From assembly GCA_025936195.1 (NCBI GenBank), contig JAICTW010000085.1, positions 1-8,149 of the forward strand: a stretch of 8,149 bases of DNA. The letters are read 5' to 3'. Numbering within the stretch: position 1 is the first letter of the stretch; each line of letters opens with the position of its first letter. The notes under the pieces are model-generated. The model was not told where the DNA came from, did not search any database, and saw nothing but the letters and a program-made list of their open reading frames with translations. The position numbers and the translations under genes are program-made. Positions 6,921-8,149 of the stretch are shown in pieces. The stretch is from Flavisolibacter sp. (GTDB lineage Bacteria; Bacteroidota; Bacteroidia; Chitinophagales; Chitinophagaceae).

Positions 6921-6978
6921 CGCAAAGGACACAAAGAAGACGCAAAGATCGCAAGAGAAAATTCTTTGCGTTCTCTGC
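6921..6978. repeat. CGCAAAG heptad cluster with stem-loop
   Basis: Heptads CGCAAAG (6921-6927), CACAAAG (6930-6936), CGCAAAG (6941-6947) and the shorter CGCAAG (6950-6955) recur at 9-11 base spacing, followed by the reverse complement CTTTGCG (6964-6970). CGCAAAGA (6941-6948) pairs perfectly with TCTTTGCG (6963-6970). A competing pairing, AGAGAA (6954-6959) with TTCTCT (6971-6976), is also possible. From general knowledge, tracts of this heptad recur between genes in many Bacteroidota and other genomes, often near small GxxExxY or four-helix-bundle genes; none is present here. Confidence 0.65.
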
Positions 6979-7054
6979 ATGATTTAAAAAACTCTTGTGA
7001 TAAAAAAATATTGAAAACAGTGATGAATCTTGTACAAGTGTGGGCTGTGCTTAG

Positions 7055-7079
7055 CTTCCCTTTCCGGACGGGGAGGGAG
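7055..7079. repeat. GC-rich hairpin, possible dispersed intergenic repeat
   Basis: CT-CCCTTTCC (7055-7065, with one bulged T at 7057) pairs with GGGGAGGGAG (7070-7079) across a GGAC loop, giving ten pairs of which two are G-T. The sequence and its right flank (TGGTGAGGCC, 7086-7095) resemble CTCCC/GGGAG-type intergenic repeats common in Bacteroidota genomes. That resemblance is from memory and has not been searched. No gene points into it closely enough for it to be an obvious terminator. Confidence 0.45.
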
Positions 7080-7164
7080 TTAGATGGTGAGGCCGAAATC
7101 AGCAATAAAGAATAGTTGATTTCAGTAGTGAACGTCGAATGTGATGATAAGAATTACTGAACCT

Positions 7165-7211
7165 CGAACGGAGCGTCGCAACTTCAGCCAAATAGTAGCA
7201 GTGAACGATGG
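7165..7211 (+). repeat. Imperfect inverted repeat, right copy
   Basis: This is the partner of the repeat at 6763-6808, in opposite orientation, with the core match at 7178-7211. A further shared AGAATTA (7150-7156) corresponds to TAATTCT in the left copy. The outer ends read CCGATC (left) and CCATCG (right, reverse complement). I see no target-site duplication in the flanks. Confidence 0.55.
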
Positions 7212-7347
7212 TAACAGTAAACCAACTACCAAACGGATGATCAAAAAGAGCTTTCTTTATTCGCACAATTTCCCACCTCTTACAACAGCGTTAAATCTTC
7301 ATCAATAAAAATCAGAAGTGCATATCCTCTGGCCCAATAATTATAGC

Positions 7348-7355
7348 TAACTTTC
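7348..7355 (+). promoter_or_regulatory. Weak candidate -7 box for the beta-CASP gene
   Basis: TAACTTTC differs from TAnnTTTG at one fixed position and lies 34 bases before the ATG, giving a plausible leader of about 25-30 bases. No convincing TTG is found at -33 spacing, so this is a weak call. Confidence 0.28.
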
Positions 7356-7389
7356 TTCATCGAAATTTCTTGAACAAAAAAGATTGGCT

Positions 7390-8149
7390 ATGAAGATTGC
7401 ATTTCACGGCGCTGCCCGCACGGTAACAGGCTCTAAACATTTGCTCACACTAAAAAACGGAAAGAAAGTTTTATTTGATTGCGGCATGTTCCAGGGCATG
7501 GGAAAAGACACCGATGTGCTCAATCGTGATTTTGGTTTTGAACCTTCTGAAGTAGATGTCATGCTTCTTTCACATGCACACATAGATCACACTGGCTTAA
7601 TTCCAAGATTGGTCAAGCAGGGATTTAAAGGAAAAATTTTTTGTACCGATGCCACGAAAGAATTAAGCGGATTGTTGCTGGAGGATTCCGCCGAGATCCA
7701 GGAAAGCGATGCTAAGTATCACAACAAAGGAAGCAAGGCACAAGGCGCTCCATTAATACAACCATTATATACAATGGAAGATGCCAAAAACTGTTTTGGA
7801 AATTTTTTTACACAATCTTATGGGCAATGGTTTGATGTGATTGAAGGCGTACAGGCTTTGTTCACTGATGCCGGACATATTTTAGGAAGTGCCTGCGTTC
7901 ATGTTCGTGTTACGGAAAACGGAACGGTGCAACATCTTACATTTAGCGGTGATGTTGGCCGTTATAATGATGTTATTTTAAAGGCGCCGCAAACTTTTCC
8001 GCAGGCAGATTTCATTATAATGGAATCAACCTATGGAAATAGCTTGCATGAAGATGTAACCACTTCTGTTGATAATCTGCTGTCGTGGATTGAACGCACC
8101 TGTTTGCAGAAAAAAGGGAAATTGATCATTCCTGCATTTAGTTTGGGAA
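7390..8149 (+). CDS. MBL-fold/beta-CASP nuclease-like protein, 3' end outside window
   Basis: The first 253 codons are visible and the frame is open to the window edge; complete relatives are about 450-470 residues. The protein belongs to the metallo-beta-lactamase superfamily with a beta-CASP region (COG1236, RNA-processing exonuclease-like), a group that hydrolyses RNA phosphodiester bonds using two zinc ions. The N-terminus MKIAFHGAARTVTGSKHLL is typical. LFDCGMFQG (28-36) precedes motif 2 SHAHIDHTG (61-69, ligands H62, H64, D66, H67). Motif 3 is DAGHILGSA (160-168, H163) and motif 4 is FSGDVG (185-190, D188). The beta-CASP portion begins around IIMESTYGN (209-217, acidic E212) and KLIIPAFSLG (244-253). 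All metal ligands visible here are intact. ATG 7390 fits the family N-terminus. The actual substrate is not predictable from this part. The gene is divergent from rarA across a repeat-rich gap. Confidence 0.92.
   Translation, partial: MKIAFHGAARTVTGSKHLLTLKNGKKVLFDCGMFQGMGKDTDVLNRDFGFEPSEVDVMLLSHAHIDHTGLIPRLVKQGFKGKIFCTDATKELSGLLLEDSAEIQESDAKYHNKGSKAQGAPLIQPLYTMEDAKNCFGNFFTQSYGQWFDVIEGVQALFTDAGHILGSACVHVRVTENGTVQHLTFSGDVGRYNDVILKAPQTFPQADFIIMESTYGNSLHEDVTTSVDNLLSWIERTCLQKKGKLIIPAFSLG

Larger units (their letters stand above)
6713..7389. other. Repeat-rich intergenic region between rarA and the beta-CASP gene
   Basis: This 677-bp gap separates two divergently transcribed genes. It contains an inverted imperfect repeat pair, a CGCAAAG heptad cluster and a GC-rich hairpin, annotated separately, and should also hold both promoters. 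Open frames of 82 and 63 codons cross the heptad cluster on opposite strands (6867-7115 plus, 6914-7105 minus). They show low-complexity basic composition rather than a protein fold, and I do not call them genes. Positions 7212-7340 show nothing recognisable. Confidence 0.6.

Noticed and set aside
6914..7105. 63-codon minus-strand open frame antisense to the above
   Set aside because: Same repeat origin; there is no signal peptide, motif or start context to support translation.
6867..7115. 82-codon plus-strand open frame in the rarA/beta-CASP gap
   Set aside because: It runs through the CGCAAAG cluster and the GC-rich hairpin, has basic low-complexity composition and no domain. It is best explained as a by-product of repeats.

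Overview
The window looks like a stretch of a Bacteroidota chromosome, most likely order Chitinophagales (family-level placement is inference). The grounds are a type IX secretion (T9SS) sorting-domain protein, a PorG/DUF6089-like outer-membrane barrel found in that phylum, start codons without clear Shine-Dalgarno sequences, and matches to the Bacteroidota -7 promoter element TAnnTTTG. Apart from one repeat-rich gap, it is ordinary housekeeping and envelope gene content. I found no phage, transposase, CRISPR, tRNA or rRNA.

Layout. Positions 1-697 hold a minus-strand Yip1-family membrane protein with a strong hairpin terminator right after its stop. Positions 698-1258 are a gene-free gap with nothing I can identify. 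Positions 1259-2600 hold a minus-strand pair: a PorG-like outer-membrane barrel, then 10 bp downstream a very small protein made of a signal peptide plus a T9SS type A sorting domain. Positions 2800-4605 hold a second minus-strand pair: a secreted M28 zinc aminopeptidase with a C-terminal fibronectin-III-like domain, followed 9 bp later by an ElaA-type GNAT acetyltransferase. An 86-bp divergent region separates these from a plus-strand, uncharacterised GT-A-like glycosyltransferase (4692-5408), which converges on rarA (5444-6712, minus strand), the AAA+ replication-associated recombination protein.

Positions 6713-7389 are a 677-bp gap without a credible gene. It carries several repeat-like structures: an imperfect inverted pair (about 6763-6808 and 7165-7211), a cluster of CGCAAAG heptads that folds into a stem, and a GC-rich hairpin. 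The window ends inside a plus-strand metallo-beta-lactamase/beta-CASP nuclease-like gene (7390 onward), whose 3' part is missing.

Functionally, the PorG-like barrel and the sorting-domain protein both point to T9SS or outer-membrane biology and may be linked. The remaining genes show no shared pathway. I found no convincing new multi-gene system. The items most worth following up are the cargo-less T9SS protein beside a PorG-like barrel, and the repeat island upstream of the beta-CASP gene.
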